A DNA stretch of 64,000 nt from Streptomyces sp. NRRL S-350 (GCF_000719705.1 NZ_JOHO01000007.1:124001-188000); one strand, 5' to 3'; shown: positions 44,062 through 54,736, numbered from the stretch's first letter. The notes: generated by a model not told the origin, from the letters alone. A program made the numbers and translations.

Positions 44062-45729
44062 ATGACGTTCCAGCCAGAGGTCATCGTGGTCGGGGCCGGC
44101 CTCGCCGGGTTGGTGGCGACCCACGAGCTGGCGAAGGCCGGCAAGCGGGTGCTCGTCGTCGAGCAGGAGAACCGCCGGAACCTGGGCGGGCAGGCGTTCT
44201 GGTCCCTCGGCGGCCTCTTCTTCGTCGACAGTCCCGAGCAGCGCCGGGCCGGGATCAAGGACTCCCTGGAGCTGGCCCGGCAGGACTGGTTCGGTTCGGC
44301 GGCCTTCGACCGGCTCGACGACGAGGACGTCTGGGGCCGGCGCTGGGCGGAGGCGTACGTGGCGTGGGCGGCCGGCGGCAAGCGCCGGTACCTGCGCGAG
44401 CTCGGCCACCGGGTGGTGCCGCTGGTGGGGTGGGCCGAGCGCGGCAGCGGCTCGGCCACCGGCCACGGCAACTCGGTGCCCCGCTTCCACATCACCTGGG
44501 GCACCGGGCCCGGGGTGGTGGAGGCCTTCGCCCGTCCGGTGCTGCGGGCGGAGCGCAGCGGGCTGGTGCGGTTCGCCTTCCGCCACCAGGTCGACGGGCT
44601 GCTGACGGAGGCGGGGGCCGTGGTCGGCGTGCGCGGGTCGGTGCTGGCGCCCGACGACTCCGGGCGCGGGCTGAAGTCCTCGCGCGAGGTCGTCGGCCCG
44701 TTCGAGGAGCGGGCGGCGGCGGTCGTGGTGACCTCCGGCGGCATCGGGCACAACCACGCGCTGATGCGCGCGAACTGGCCCACCGAGCGGATCGGCCCGG
44801 CGCCGCGGCACCTGATCTCCGGCGTGCCCGCCCACGTCGACGGCCGCATGCTCGCCATCACCGAGGAGGCGGGCGGGCGCGTCGTCAACCGGGACCGGAT
44901 GTGGGCCTACACCGAGGGCGTCCACAACTGGGATCCGGTCTGGCCCGACCACGCCATCCGGATCCTGCCCGGCCCGTCCTCCCTCTGGTTCGACGCCGAG
45001 GGGCGCCGGCTGACCGGTGCCTCCGGCGTGCCGGGCGCGGACTCGATCGGCGCGATGAAGCAGATCCTGGCCACCGGGTACGACTACTCGTGGTTCATCC
45101 TCACCCAGTCGATCATCGAGAAGGAGTTCGCGCTCTCCGGCTCGGAGCAGAACCCCGACCTGACCGGCCGGGACCTCGGGTTCGCCCTCAGGAGCCGGCT
45201 CGCCAAGGGCGCGCCCGGCCCGGTGGAGCGCTTCAAGCAGCACGGCGAGGACTTCGTCGTCGCCCGGACCCTCCCCGAACTGGTCGCGGCCATGAACGCG
45301 ATCTCCCGCGGCCCGAAGCTCGACCCCGCCGGGATCGAACGGCAGATCGTCGCCCGCGACCGCGAGCTGGACAACAGGTTCAGCAAGGACGTGCAGGTGA
45401 TGGCGATCCACAACGCCCGCAGGTCCCTCACCGACCGGATCGCCCGGGTCGCCAGGCCGCACCGGATCCTCGACCCGGCGCACGGCCCCCTCATCGGCGT
45501 CCGCCTCAACATCCTGTCCCGCAAGACCCTCGGCGGCCTCCAGACCGATCTGGACTCCCGGGTCCTCGGCCCCGACGGCGCCCCGGTCCCCGGCCTCTAC
45601 GCCGCCGGCGAGGTCGCCGGCTTCGGCGGTGGGGGCGTGCACGGCTACAACGCCCTGGAGGGCACCTTCCTGGGCGGCTGCATCTTCTCGGGCCGCGCGG
45701 CGGGCCTGGCCCTGGCCCGCACCCGCTGA
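44062..45729 (+). CDS. FAD-binding dehydrogenase (fumarate reductase/KstD-like)
   Basis: A 555-residue FAD_binding_2 flavoprotein. VIVVGAGLAGLVATHELAKA is the N-terminal dinucleotide loop, VVVTSGGIGHN is internal, and the C-terminal GLYAAGEVAGFGGGGVHGYN, then ALEGTFLGGCIFSGR is the second FAD site. Related proteins include 3-ketosteroid dehydrogenases and succinate/fumarate-type enzymes; this one belongs to a large group annotated only as FAD-binding dehydrogenase. It is divergent from the PucR-type regulator and followed by a strong hairpin. Confidence 0.85.
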   Translation: MTFQPEVIVVGAGLAGLVATHELAKAGKRVLVVEQENRRNLGGQAFWSLGGLFFVDSPEQRRAGIKDSLELARQDWFGSAAFDRLDDEDVWGRRWAEAYVAWAAGGKRRYLRELGHRVVPLVGWAERGSGSATGHGNSVPRFHITWGTGPGVVEAFARPVLRAERSGLVRFAFRHQVDGLLTEAGAVVGVRGSVLAPDDSGRGLKSSREVVGPFEERAAAVVVTSGGIGHNHALMRANWPTERIGPAPRHLISGVPAHVDGRMLAITEEAGGRVVNRDRMWAYTEGVHNWDPVWPDHAIRILPGPSSLWFDAEGRRLTGASGVPGADSIGAMKQILATGYDYSWFILTQSIIEKEFALSGSEQNPDLTGRDLGFALRSRLAKGAPGPVERFKQHGEDFVVARTLPELVAAMNAISRGPKLDPAGIERQIVARDRELDNRFSKDVQVMAIHNARRSLTDRIARVARPHRILDPAHGPLIGVRLNILSRKTLGGLQTDLDSRVLGPDGAPVPGLYAAGEVAGFGGGGVHGYNALEGTFLGGCIFSGRAAGLALARTR

Positions 45730-45733
45730 CGAC

Positions 45734-45772
45734 GCGGCCCCTGAGCGGCCCCGGGCGGCGCTCAGGGGCCGC
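45734..45772 (+). terminator. Hairpin terminator
   Basis: GCGGCCCCTGAGC and GCTCAGGGGCCGC, perfect 13-bp arms with a 13-nt loop, starting four bases after the dehydrogenase stop. Confidence 0.75.
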
Positions 45773-45912
45773 CCGGGGCCCTGAGCGCGGTCGCCGGTCG
45801 AATCCGCCCGCATCGGTGGCCCTTCGATGCGGTGAATCGGCTCAGAGCGGGTAACCGAGCGCTGCCGGTGCGTCTCCCGGTACCGCCGAACTCGGAAATG
45901 AGGTCCCGCCGC

Positions 45913-46314
45913 ATGCCCGTCACCGCTTCCCGGTCCACCGCCGTCACCCTCCCCGAAGGCCCGTTCCCCCAGGTGGCCGTCGATGCCGAGCTGCGCTTCG
46001 ACGCGTCGCTCCCGTACGCGGTGTGCCTGGCCTTCCCCCCGCTCGACGACGGCGGCGAAGTGCAGTGGGTGTTCGCGCGCGAACTGCTGAACGAGGGCCG
46101 CCACACCCCCGTCGGGCACGGGGACGTGGCCGTCGCCCCCGGGCGGGACGGCCAGGTCCTGGTCACCCTGCGCTCCCCCGCCGGGCGGGCCGTGATCAGC
46201 ATCCCCTCGGACGCCGTGGCGGCGTTCCTCTACGATTCCTACGCCGTCGTCCCGGCCGGCACCGAATCCGCCCACCTCGACCTCGACTCCGCTCTCGCCC
46301 GACTGCTCCCGTGA
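45913..46314 (+). CDS. SsgA-like sporulation/cell-division protein
   Basis: A 133-residue SsgA-like protein, a family confined to morphologically complex actinobacteria that positions division and peptidoglycan machinery during sporulation. VDAELRFDASLPYAVCLAF, WVFARELLNEGRHTPVGHGD and VLVTLRSPAGRAVISIP cover the conserved core, and length fits the family. The ATG at 45913 has GAGG 11 bases upstream; an ATG five codons earlier is also possible. Which SALP paralogue it is cannot be told. Confidence 0.85.
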   Translation: MPVTASRSTAVTLPEGPFPQVAVDAELRFDASLPYAVCLAFPPLDDGGEVQWVFARELLNEGRHTPVGHGDVAVAPGRDGQVLVTLRSPAGRAVISIPSDAVAAFLYDSYAVVPAGTESAHLDLDSALARLLP

Positions 46315-46489
46315 CGGTTCGGCCGGGGGCGAACGGCCTCACGACCGGATTGTTTTCCTGATCGCGCGCCGATGGCGATAGCCTCGCTCCGGTACGTGCG
46401 TGCCCGGGGCCGCCGTGTCCTCACCCGGTCGTCCGGGCGGCGACGCGACGGGAGCGGGCTGGGACTGTGCACCAGAGAGGCGACGTTCG

Positions 46490-49400
46490 ATGGCTGGCTC
46501 GACACCGACCGACAGTGCCCGCACGGCGGGCGGCCCGTCCCCGGCGCCCGCCGGCGAGGCGGAGCTGCGGCTGCTGCTGGCGGGCTTGACGGCCGTGCGG
46601 GACGGCGACTTCAGCACCGAGCTCCCGGTCGACTCGGACGGGCTGCTGGGCGAGATCGCCACCGTGTTCAACGGCATGGTCGACCAGCTGTCGCACTTCA
46701 CCTCGGAGGTGACCCGGGTGGCCCGGGAGGTCGGCACCGAGGGCCGGCTCGGCGGCCAGGCCCGGGTGCCGGGCGTCTCGGGCACCTGGGCGGACCTCAC
46801 CGACTCGGTCAACGCGATGGCGGGCAACCTCACCACCCAGGTGCGGGACATCGCCCAGGTGGCCACCGCGGTGGCCAAGGGCGACCTCTCGCAGAAGATC
46901 ACCGTCGATGCGCGCGGCGAGATCCTGGAGTTGAAGAACACCGTCAACACGATGGTCGACCAGCTGTCCTCGTTCGCCGGCGAGGTCACCCGCGTCGCCC
47001 GGGAGGTCGGCACCGAGGGCATCCTCGGCGGCCAGGCCGACGTGAAGGGCGTCTCGGGCACGTGGCGCGACCTGACCGACTCGGTGAACTTCATGGCCGG
47101 CAACCTCACCGGCCAGGTCCGCTCGATCGCCCAGGTGGCCACCGCGGTCGCGCGCGGCGACCTGTCGCAGAAGATCACCGTGACCGCCCGGGGCGAGATC
47201 CTGGAGCTGAAGACGACCATCAACACGATGGTCGACCAGCTGTCCTCGTTCGCCGGCGAGGTCACCCGCGTCGCCCGCGAAGTCGGCACCGAGGGCCGGC
47301 TCGGCGGCCAGGCCGACGTCCGGGACGTCTCCGGCACCTGGCGCGACCTCACCGAGTCCGTCAACGTCATGGCCGACAACCTCACCGCCCAGGTCCGCTC
47401 GATCGCCTCGGTGACCACCGCGGTGGCCGAGGGCGACCTGTCGCAGAAGATCCGGGTCGACGCCCGCGGAGAGATCCTGGAGCTGAAGGAGACCATCAAC
47501 ACGATGGTCGACCAGCTCTCCGCCTTCGCCGACGAGGTCACCCGCGTCGCCCGCGAGGTCGGCACCGAGGGCAACCTGGGCGGCCAGGCCACCGTCCGCG
47601 GTGTCTCCGGCACCTGGAAGGACCTCACCGACAACGTCAACGTGATGGCGTCCAACCTGACCGGCCAGGTCCGCTCGATGTCCGAGGTGGCGACCGCCGT
47701 CGCGCGCGGCGACCTGTCCCGGAAGATCACCGTGGAGGCCAAGGGCGAGGTCGCCGCCCTCGCCGACGCGATCAACACCATGGTGGACACCCTGTCGGTG
47801 TTCGCCGACGAGGTCACCCGCGTCGCCCGCGAGGTCGGCACCGAGGGGACGCTGGGCGGCCAGGCCCGGGTGCCCAACGTCGCCGGGACGTGGAAGGACC
47901 TCACCGACAACGTCAACTTCATGGCGCACAACCTGACCAGCCAGGTGCGCAACATCGCCCAGGTCACCACGGCCGTCGCCAACGGCGACCTCACCCGCAA
48001 GATCGACGTCGACGCGCGCGGCGAGATCCTGGAACTCAAGACGACCATCAACACCATGGTCGACCAGCTCTCCGCCTTCGCCGACGAGGTCACCCGCGTC
48101 GCCCGCGAGGTCGGCACCGAGGGCCGGCTCGGCGGCCAGGCCGAGGTCGAGGGCGTCTCCGGCACCTGGAAGCGGCTCACCGAGAACGTCAACGAGCTGG
48201 CCGGCAACCTGACCCGGCAGGTCCGGGCGATCGCCGAGGTCACCAGCGCCGTCGCGGCCGGCGACCTGACCCGCTCGATCAGCGTCGACGCCTCCGGCGA
48301 GGTCGCCGACCTCAAGGACAACATCAACTTCATGGTGGAGTCCCTGCGCGAGACCACCCGCGCCAACGAGGAACAGGACTGGCTCAAGACCAACCTGGCC
48401 CGCTTCTCCGCACTGATGCAGGGCCGGCGCGACCTCGCGGTCGTCGCCGAGTCCGTCATGGACGAACTCGCCCCGCTGGTCTCGGCGCAGTGCGGCGCCT
48501 TCTACCTCGCCGAGGAGAGCCCCGGCGGGACGGTGCTCCGGCTCATCGGCTCCTACGCCTTCCCCGACGGGGAGCGCCCGACCCGGTTCCGCCTGGGCGA
48601 GTCGTTCGTCGGGCAGGCCGCCCGCAGCCGCCGCACCATCAGCGTCGACTCCCTTCCGCCCGACTACCTCGCCGCCGCCTCCGGTCTCGGCCGCACCGGG
48701 GCGCTGTCCCTGGTGGTGCTGCCCATCGTGGTGGAGGACCAGGTCCTCGGCGTCATCGAACTGGCCTCCGTCCAGCCGTTCACCCCGACCCACCTGGACT
48801 TCCTCGACCAGCTGATGGAGACCATCGGCGTCAACGTCAACACCATCATCGCCAACGCCCGCACCGACGAGCTGCTCGGCGAGTCCCAGCGCCTCACCGC
48901 CGAACTCCAGGTCCGGTCCGCCGAGTTGCAGGCCCGCCAGGAAGAACTGCAGGCCTCCAACGCCGAGCTGGAGGAGAAGGCGGAACTCCTCGCCGCCCAG
49001 AACCGCGACATCGAGACCAAGAACCTGGAGATCGAGCAGGCCCGCCAGGAACTGGAGGACCGCGCCCACCAGCTGTCCCTCGCCTCGAAGTACAAGTCGG
49101 AGTTCCTGGCCAACATGAGCCACGAGCTGCGCACCCCGCTCAACAGCCTGCTCATCCTGGCCCAGCTGCTCGCCCAGAACCCCACCCGGAACCTGACCGC
49201 CAAGCAGGTCGAGTACGCCGGCATCATCCACTCCGCCGGCTCCGACCTGCTCCAGCTCATCAACGACATCCTCGACCTCTCCAAGGTCGAGGCCGGGAAG
49301 ACGGACCTCACCGTCGAGTCGGTCCCGCTGCGCGCGCTGCTCGACTACGTCGAGGCCACCTTCCGCCCGATGACGAGCCAGAAGAACCTCGCCTTCTCCG

Positions 49401-50803
49401 TGCAGACGGCCGCCGGCGTCCCCGCCGAACTCCGCACCGACGACTACCGGCTGCGCCAGGTGCTGCGCAACCTGCTCTCCAACGCCGTCAAGTTCACCGA
49501 ACAGGGCCGCGTCGAACTGCGCATCGAGCCCGCCGACCCCACCGAACTGCCCGCCGGCGTGCGACCCGACGGCCCGGTGATCGCCTTCCGCGTCACCGAC
49601 ACGGGCATCGGCATCGCCCCGCAGCACCTGGAGAGCGTCTTCGGCGCCTTCCAGCAGGCCGACGGCACCACCAGCCGCAAGTACGGCGGCACCGGGCTGG
49701 GCCTGTCGATCAGCCGGGAGATCTCCTACCTGCTCGGCGGCTCGATCACCGTCAAGAGCACCCTGGGCCTGGGCAGCACCTTCACCCTCTACCTGCCCGT
49801 CGACCAGACGGAGGCGATCGAGGGCTCCACCGCCGCGGCGCTCGACGCACCGTCGCCCGACGCCCCCGACCAGCTCGAAGGACCGGCCGAAACCGCCCCG
49901 GCCGCCATCCCGGCCCAGCCGCGCCGCCTGCTCATCGTCGAGGGCCGCCCGCACGGTCTGCTCCGCCTGGTCGCCGAGAGCGCCCTCGCGGAGCTGCCCC
50001 GGCCCCCGCAGCACGGCGTCGAGATCGTCACGGCGGTCGGCGCCCAGGAAGCGGCCGCCACCCTGGCCGCCAGCCCCTGCCACTGCGCCGTCCTGGAACT
50101 GGACCTGCCCGACGGCGCCGCCCTGGAACTCCTGCGGGAGATGCACGGCGACCCGGCCCTGCAGGCGGTGCCGATCCTCGCCCACCGCAGCCGCGGCATC
50201 GTCACCGACGACGAACTCCCCGGCCAGGACGACCAGGACGGCACCGGCACCCGGACCCTGGAGGTCATCTCCAGCCTGGACGAACTGCGCGAGCGCATCG
50301 CCCTGCACATGAGCACCGACAGCCCCGGCGACCTCCCCCAGCTCAGCCGCCGCACGGAATCCGACTGGAGCCCGGACATCGACTCCTCGCTCAGCGGCCG
50401 GACCGCGCTGGTGGTCGACGACGACGACCGCAACCTCTTCGCGATCACCGGCATCCTGGAACTGCACGGCATGCGGGTCCTGCAGGCCGAGAACGGGCGC
50501 GCCGCCCTCGAAACCCTCACCGCGCACCCCGGGATCGACGTGATCCTCATGGACGTGATGATGCCGGAGATGGACGGGTACACCGCCACCGCCGCGATCC
50601 GCGCCATGCCGGAGCACAAGGGCCTTCCGATCATCGCCGTCACCGCCAAGGCCATGATCGGCGACCGGGAGAAGAGCCTGGCCTCCGGAGCCAGCGACTA
50701 CATCACCAAGCCGGTCGACGCCGACGAGCTGATCGGCCGGATAAAGGGCCACTTCACCGCCCGGTCCACGGCCCCCGCCCCCAGCTCGCCGAGCCGTCCC
50801 TGA
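46490..50803 (+). CDS. Soluble poly-HAMP hybrid histidine kinase/response regulator
   Basis: A 1437-residue protein without membrane segments. Residues about 60-620 hold six 92-residue HAMP-type repeats, each with [17 protein letters not shown] domain (about 635-785) and a coiled coil (about 790-870, rich in Glu/Leu/Gln) lead to a HisKA domain with His878 in [10 protein letters not shown]. The ATPase domain follows ([28 protein letters not shown]). Residues about 1144-1265 look like a receiver lacking key acids, and about 1304-1430 form an intact receiver with Asp1355 in [11 protein letters not shown]. The layout recalls fungal group III osmosensing kinases. The ATG at 46490 has AGAGAGG upstream. 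The SpoIIE-type gene follows after 10 bp. Confidence 0.9.
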   Translation: MAGSTPTDSARTAGGPSPAPAGEAELRLLLAGLTAVRDGDFSTELPVDSDGLLGEIATVFNGMVDQLSHFTSEVTRVAREVGTEGRLGGQARVPGVSGTWADLTDSVNAMAGNLTTQVRDIAQVATAVAKGDLSQKITVDARGEILELKNTVNTMVDQLSSFAGEVTRVAREVGTEGILGGQADVKGVSGTWRDLTDSVNFMAGNLTGQVRSIAQVATAVARGDLSQKITVTARGEILELKTTINTMVDQLSSFAGEVTRVAREVGTEGRLGGQADVRDVSGTWRDLTESVNVMADNLTAQVRSIASVTTAVAEGDLSQKIRVDARGEILELKETINTMVDQLSAFADEVTRVAREVGTEGNLGGQATVRGVSGTWKDLTDNVNVMASNLTGQVRSMSEVATAVARGDLSRKITVEAKGEVAALADAINTMVDTLSVFADEVTRVAREVGTEGTLGGQARVPNVAGTWKDLTDNVNFMAHNLTSQVRNIAQVTTAVANGDLTRKIDVDARGEILELKTTINTMVDQLSAFADEVTRVAREVGTEGRLGGQAEVEGVSGTWKRLTENVNELAGNLTRQVRAIAEVTSAVAAGDLTRSISVDASGEVADLKDNINFMVESLRETTRANEEQDWLKTNLARFSALMQGRRDLAVVAESVMDELAPLVSAQCGAFYLAEESPGGTVLRLIGSYAFPDGERPTRFRLGESFVGQAARSRRTISVDSLPPDYLAAASGLGRTGALSLVVLPIVVEDQVLGVIELASVQPFTPTHLDFLDQLMETIGVNVNTIIANARTDELLGESQRLTAELQVRSAELQARQEELQASNAELEEKAELLAAQNRDIETKNLEIEQARQELEDRAHQLSLASKYKSEFLANMSHELRTPLNSLLILAQLLAQNPTRNLTAKQVEYAGIIHSAGSDLLQLINDILDLSKVEAGKTDLTVESVPLRALLDYVEATFRPMTSQKNLAFSVQTAAGVPAELRTDDYRLRQVLRNLLSNAVKFTEQGRVELRIEPADPTELPAGVRPDGPVIAFRVTDTGIGIAPQHLESVFGAFQQADGTTSRKYGGTGLGLSISREISYLLGGSITVKSTLGLGSTFTLYLPVDQTEAIEGSTAAALDAPSPDAPDQLEGPAETAPAAIPAQPRRLLIVEGRPHGLLRLVAESALAELPRPPQHGVEIVTAVGAQEAAATLAASPCHCAVLELDLPDGAALELLREMHGDPALQAVPILAHRSRGIVTDDELPGQDDQDGTGTRTLEVISSLDELRERIALHMSTDSPGDLPQLSRRTESDWSPDIDSSLSGRTALVVDDDDRNLFAITGILELHGMRVLQAENGRAALETLTAHPGIDVILMDVMMPEMDGYTATAAIRAMPEHKGLPIIAVTAKAMIGDREKSLASGASDYITKPVDADELIGRIKGHFTARSTAPAPSSPSRP
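46706..48361 (+). repeat. Six 276-bp tandem coding repeats (HAMP units)
   Basis: The codon block for [13 protein letters not shown] recurs exactly every 276 bp from 46706 (checked at 46706, 46982 and 47258). Copies are diverged at third positions but nearly identical in protein, so selection rather than recent copying keeps them alike. Confidence 0.85.
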
Positions 50804-50813
50804 GGAGGTCGCC

Positions 50814-53453
50814 GTGAACCACCCCGTCGATCCCGCAGCGGACGGCCCCGTACCGCAGGACGCCGCACCGCACGACACCGCACCGCACGACACCGCCGCC
50901 GAGGTCGCCGCACCTCACGACACCGCGGCCGAGGTCGCCGTCCCCCTCGGCACCACGGCCGAGGTCACCGCGCCGGGCCTCCCCGCGGCCGGTACCCACC
51001 GGGTCGGGCGGCAGCGCGACGGCGCGGCCCGGGAGCAGGCCCCCACCCGCCCCGCCACCGACCAGGAGCCCGGCGCGGTGAGCCGGCTCGCCGCCACCGT
51101 CGAGCGCCTGCGCGGCGAACTCGCGCAGGCGCACTCCGACGCCGCCGGCCGCTCCCTCGTCGAGCTCGCGGTCGGCGTGCTGGTCGAACGGCTGCGCTGC
51201 GGTCCCACGGAGGCCTCGCTCCAGCTGAACTCCCTGGCCGAGCAGGCCGGCGTCACCGTCCTCGACCTCGCCGCCGACCTCGTCAACCAGGCGTCCGCCG
51301 ACCGGATCTCCGCCATGGCCCGCACCTTCCTCGACACCTCCGTCGAGCGCGCCGACCCGGCCGCCGTGCGCCTGCGCACCGCCCAGGCCCACGCCCTGGC
51401 CACGGCCGACACCGAGGCGGCGGCCGAGTCGATGCTCGAGCACGCGCTGCGCCCGCTGGGGGCGGTCGCCGTCGCGATCTGGGCGGCCCACCCCGACCAG
51501 TCGCTGTCGCTCCGGGGCAGCGCGGGCTTCGGCGAGGCGGAGGCCCAGCGCTGGCGGCACGTACCGCCCGGGGTGTTCACCCCCGCCCGCCGGGCCCTCG
51601 ACGAGCGGGCGGCGGTCGTCTGCACCGACCTGACCGAAGCGGCGGGCCCCAGCATCGGCCAGCACCAGTTCACCGGCGGCAGGCTCGCGGTGCCGGCCGG
51701 GATCGGCGGCCGCCTGATCGGCGTCCTGGAGGTGTGCTGGCCCGGCCCCCTGCCGCAGCAGAGCCGACCGCTGCAGCGCCAGTTCGAGGCCCTCGCGGAA
51801 CTGGCCGCCGCCACCCTGGAGACCTGGACCGACCACGGACCGGCCACCCGGGCACCGGACACCGGCGCGGTGGACGCCGAGCTGGACAGCCTGCGCCAGA
51901 TGACCGCGGGCGTCTTCGACCCCTGCCTGGTCCTCCACCTGGCGCCGGACAGCGGGGAGATGCCCCTGGAATTCGTCATCCGCCACGTCAACCCCGCCTT
52001 CGTCGACTTCGCCGGCCGGCCCACCAGCGAGGTCCTCGGCGCCCGGCTGCTGGAGGCCTATCCGCTCGCGGCCGAGACCGGAGGCCTCGCCGAGAAGATC
52101 GAGCACGTCTTCGCCACCGGCGAGCCCTTCCGCGCCAGGCGGATGCGGCTCGCCGCCATGGTCGACGGCGTCCCCCTGCACGCTCTGGGGCAGGTCAGCA
52201 TCAGCCGGCACGGCGACCACGTGCTGGTCATCTGGAGGCTGGAGGACGGCACCTCGCGCGTCGCCCGGCTGCTCCAGCACGCCCAGCGCCTCGGCCGGAT
52301 CGGCGGCTTCGAGGAGAACCTCCGTAGCCACCACATCGTCTGGAACGACACCCTGTTCGACCTCCACGGACTGTCGCCGACCGACCGTCCGATCCCCCTC
52401 GAACACCTCGCCGACCACGCCCACCCGGACGACCGCGACGCGATCGCCCGCTTCCTGCGGACCCTCCTGCACCACCAGCGCCCGGCCTCGACCGCCTTCC
52501 GCCTCCAGCGCCCGGACGGCGTCACCCGGCACATCCGCGTCGTCGCCGAACCCGTGCCCGATCCCGACAGCAGTCTGCGGATCGTCCGCGGCGCCTACCA
52601 GGACATCTCCGCCCAGCACTGGACGGAGGTCGCACTCGCCGCCACCCGCGACCAACTCGCCCAGAGCGAACAGCAGGCGGCCGAACGCAGCCGCCTCGCC
52701 CTCCAGCTGCAGCACGCCATCATGCCGCCCGCCCGGGGCCCGCTGGACCTGCCCGACCTGCGCGTCGCCGTCCGCTACCGCCCGGCGGAGAAGGACCACC
52801 TGGTCGGCGGGGACTGGTACGACGCCCTCACCCTGCCCTCCGGGGAGGTCCTGCTGTGCGTGGGCGATGTCGCCGGGCACGGCATCGAGGCCGCCACCGG
52901 CATGGTCGCCCTGCGCAACGCCCTGCGCGGCTTGGCCGCCACCGGCGCCGGGCCGGCCCAGCTGCTGAGCTGGCTGAACAGCGTCACCCACCACCTCACC
53001 GACAACGTCACCGCCACGGCGGTCTGCGGGCTCTACGAACCGGAGACCTGCCGACTGCGCTGGGCCCGCGCCGGCCACCTGCCGCCGGTCCTGCTGCGCA
53101 AGGGCCGCGCCGAGCCCCTCCCCCAGATCGGCGGCCTCCTGCTCGGCGCGCTCGACCACGCCGACTACGAGGAGCACGAAGTCCAGCTGGAAGCGGACGA
53201 CACCCTGGTGATGTTCACCGACGGGCTCATCGAGCGGCGCGACCAGTCGGTGCACGCCTCCCTCGCTGGCCTGCTCGCCCTCACCGAGAAGGCCCACCAG
53301 CCCGCCCACGGCGACGGCCGGCCGGACCTGGAGGCGTACCTGGACCACCTGCTGCGCTACAGCGCCTCGGACACCGACGACGACACCTGCCTCGTGGGCG
53401 TCTCGGTGAGCGGCCCCCGGCCGGCCGCCGGGACGACTCCGGACGGTGTGTGA
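50814..53453 (+). CDS. ANTAR-GAF-PAS-SpoIIE-type protein phosphatase
   Basis: An 879-residue signalling protein. After a repetitive N-terminus (APHDTAAEVA twice), residues about 110-165 form an ANTAR RNA-binding-like domain (AVGVLVERLRCGPTEASLQL). A GAF domain (about 180-345) and two PAS-like domains (about 355-610) follow. The last 240 residues are a PP2C-type SpoIIE/RsbU phosphatase: GGDWYDAL with Asp667 and Asp670, VGDVAGHGIEAA, FTDGLIERR and DDDTCLVGV. It should dephosphorylate an anti-anti-sigma protein; the STAS protein 250 bp downstream is the obvious candidate. GAGGAGG precedes the GTG; co-transcribed with the hybrid kinase. Confidence 0.9.
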   Translation: MNHPVDPAADGPVPQDAAPHDTAPHDTAAEVAAPHDTAAEVAVPLGTTAEVTAPGLPAAGTHRVGRQRDGAAREQAPTRPATDQEPGAVSRLAATVERLRGELAQAHSDAAGRSLVELAVGVLVERLRCGPTEASLQLNSLAEQAGVTVLDLAADLVNQASADRISAMARTFLDTSVERADPAAVRLRTAQAHALATADTEAAAESMLEHALRPLGAVAVAIWAAHPDQSLSLRGSAGFGEAEAQRWRHVPPGVFTPARRALDERAAVVCTDLTEAAGPSIGQHQFTGGRLAVPAGIGGRLIGVLEVCWPGPLPQQSRPLQRQFEALAELAAATLETWTDHGPATRAPDTGAVDAELDSLRQMTAGVFDPCLVLHLAPDSGEMPLEFVIRHVNPAFVDFAGRPTSEVLGARLLEAYPLAAETGGLAEKIEHVFATGEPFRARRMRLAAMVDGVPLHALGQVSISRHGDHVLVIWRLEDGTSRVARLLQHAQRLGRIGGFEENLRSHHIVWNDTLFDLHGLSPTDRPIPLEHLADHAHPDDRDAIARFLRTLLHHQRPASTAFRLQRPDGVTRHIRVVAEPVPDPDSSLRIVRGAYQDISAQHWTEVALAATRDQLAQSEQQAAERSRLALQLQHAIMPPARGPLDLPDLRVAVRYRPAEKDHLVGGDWYDALTLPSGEVLLCVGDVAGHGIEAATGMVALRNALRGLAATGAGPAQLLSWLNSVTHHLTDNVTATAVCGLYEPETCRLRWARAGHLPPVLLRKGRAEPLPQIGGLLLGALDHADYEEHEVQLEADDTLVMFTDGLIERRDQSVHASLAGLLALTEKAHQPAHGDGRPDLEAYLDHLLRYSASDTDDDTCLVGVSVSGPRPAAGTTPDGV

Positions 53454-53705
53454 CGGCTCCGGGCGGCGGCTGACGGCACGGCCCGGGGCGGCGCACGGCG
53501 CGGAGCGCACCTCCGCGCCCGGTCCTTCACCGGATCTGCACACGGAACGGCCGTGTAAGTCGGACGATCGCGGGCAGCAGGGAACGGGCCCCACCCTGCT
53601 CCGAGGGGAGGGCACACACGGTGACGCGTCGACCGGCAGCCGCGATTTGGCGCGCCGACGCACCGTGCGTAAGGTCGTGAGGAACTTCGTTGGAGGGGAC
53701 GACGA

Positions 53706-54101
53706 ATGCCAGCCCAGCAGAACGCCACAGCTTCCCTGTCGGCACCCGTGACCGCCGCGGACCTGACGGTCCGCGTCCGGCATACGGAGGGCGGGGCCAC
53801 CGTCTGCGGCCTCGCGGGCGATCTCGACATCGAGAGCCTGGGCCCGGCCAGGTCGGCACTCGAGGAGGCCGTCGCCCAGCGCCCCCCGCTCCTGGTGGTC
53901 GACCTCGAACACGTGGGGTTCTGCGACTCCTCGGGCCTGAACATGCTGCTGAAGACCCGCATGAACGCGTCCGCCGCCGGCCTCCCGTTCCGACTCGCGG
54001 CGCCGTCGGCCGCAGTGGCGAGACTCCTGAGCCTGACGGGCGCCGACACCGTCTTCTCCCTCCACCCCTCCGTCGCCGCCGCGCTCGCGGCGCCCCTGTA
54101 G
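53706..54101 (+). CDS. STAS-domain anti-anti-sigma factor
   Basis: A 131-residue STAS protein of the SpoIIAA/RsbV type. The hallmark is CDSSGLNMLLKTR with the phosphorylatable Ser75 (or Ser76). GDLDIESLGPARSAL and LLVVDLEHVGF complete the fold. In its unphosphorylated form such a protein frees a sigma factor by binding its anti-sigma kinase. GGAGGGG precedes the ATG. The next gene encodes an RsbW-like ATPase, and a phosphatase gene lies upstream, so three of the four parts of a partner switch are here. No sigma gene follows. Confidence 0.9.
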   Translation: MPAQQNATASLSAPVTAADLTVRVRHTEGGATVCGLAGDLDIESLGPARSALEEAVAQRPPLLVVDLEHVGFCDSSGLNMLLKTRMNASAAGLPFRLAAPSAAVARLLSLTGADTVFSLHPSVAAALAAPL

Positions 54102-54228
54102 CCACTTCCTCCGCACGGATGAAGCCGGGCCGTCCGCCCCGCGCCGAGCGCGCCGCGCATGCCCGGGGCCACCGCGAGAGCGGCCGTGAAAGACGTGAAA
54201 GAGCGTCGAACCGAAGGGACACCCGCTC

Positions 54229-54714
54229 ATGAACCCCAGCCGGAACGTCCTCGGTGACACCCGGGCTCCCGTTCCGGCCGCTCCGCCGACCGTCGGACAG
54301 CGACGACGGATGCCGATGGCGGGGCTGCCCTCCCCGGTCGCCCGGGCCCGGGCGTTCACCGCCGCCGCACTGGCCGACTGGCCCTGGCTCGACCCGGGAC
54401 AGGCCGACGACACCGTCCTGCTCGTCGCCGAACTCGTCGCCAACGCCGTGCTCCACGCCGACGGGCCCCTCGAACTCGTCCTCGACGCCTCGCCGGCGCG
54501 CCTGCGGATCGAAGTCAGCGACAGCTCGTCCGTCCTGCCGACACCCCGGGAGCCGCACCGCGCCGGCCTGCCCGGCGGCCACGGGCTGTTCATCGTCCGG
54601 CGGGTCGCCGACCAGTGGGGCGCGGCCCCCCACAGCCACGGGAAGTCCGTCTGGGCCGAGATCGACAGCCGGCCCGCCGACCAGGCGCCACGGCAGTCCG
54701 CCGACCTGCCGTAG
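54229..54714 (+). CDS. RsbW-like ATP-binding anti-sigma kinase
   Basis: A 161-residue GHKL ATPase of the anti-sigma (HATPase_c_2) group. VLLVAELVANAVLHADGP is the N-box, EVSDSS carries the Asp of the G1 region and GGHGLFIVRRVADQWG the G2 region. It probably phosphorylates the upstream STAS protein and holds a sigma factor. Thirty Pro-rich residues precede the fold. The gene ends before a long perfect hairpin. Confidence 0.85.
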   Translation: MNPSRNVLGDTRAPVPAAPPTVGQRRRMPMAGLPSPVARARAFTAAALADWPWLDPGQADDTVLLVAELVANAVLHADGPLELVLDASPARLRIEVSDSSSVLPTPREPHRAGLPGGHGLFIVRRVADQWGAAPHSHGKSVWAEIDSRPADQAPRQSADLP

Positions 54715-54736
54715 GGCCTCCCGTCAGGGCGACGCC

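Noticed and set aside
46706..48361. Regularly spaced repeats as a possible CRISPR array
   Set aside because: The 276-bp period is in frame and encodes HAMP units; no short identical repeats with unique spacers.
46421..50893. Minus-strand frame of nearly 1490 codons with internal repeats
   Set aside because: The repeats are the antisense image of the HAMP array in the kinase gene.
50754..54593. Minus-strand frame of nearly 1280 codons over the phosphatase, STAS and anti-sigma genes
   Set aside because: Lies opposite genes with clear catalytic motifs; no start signal or domain of its own.
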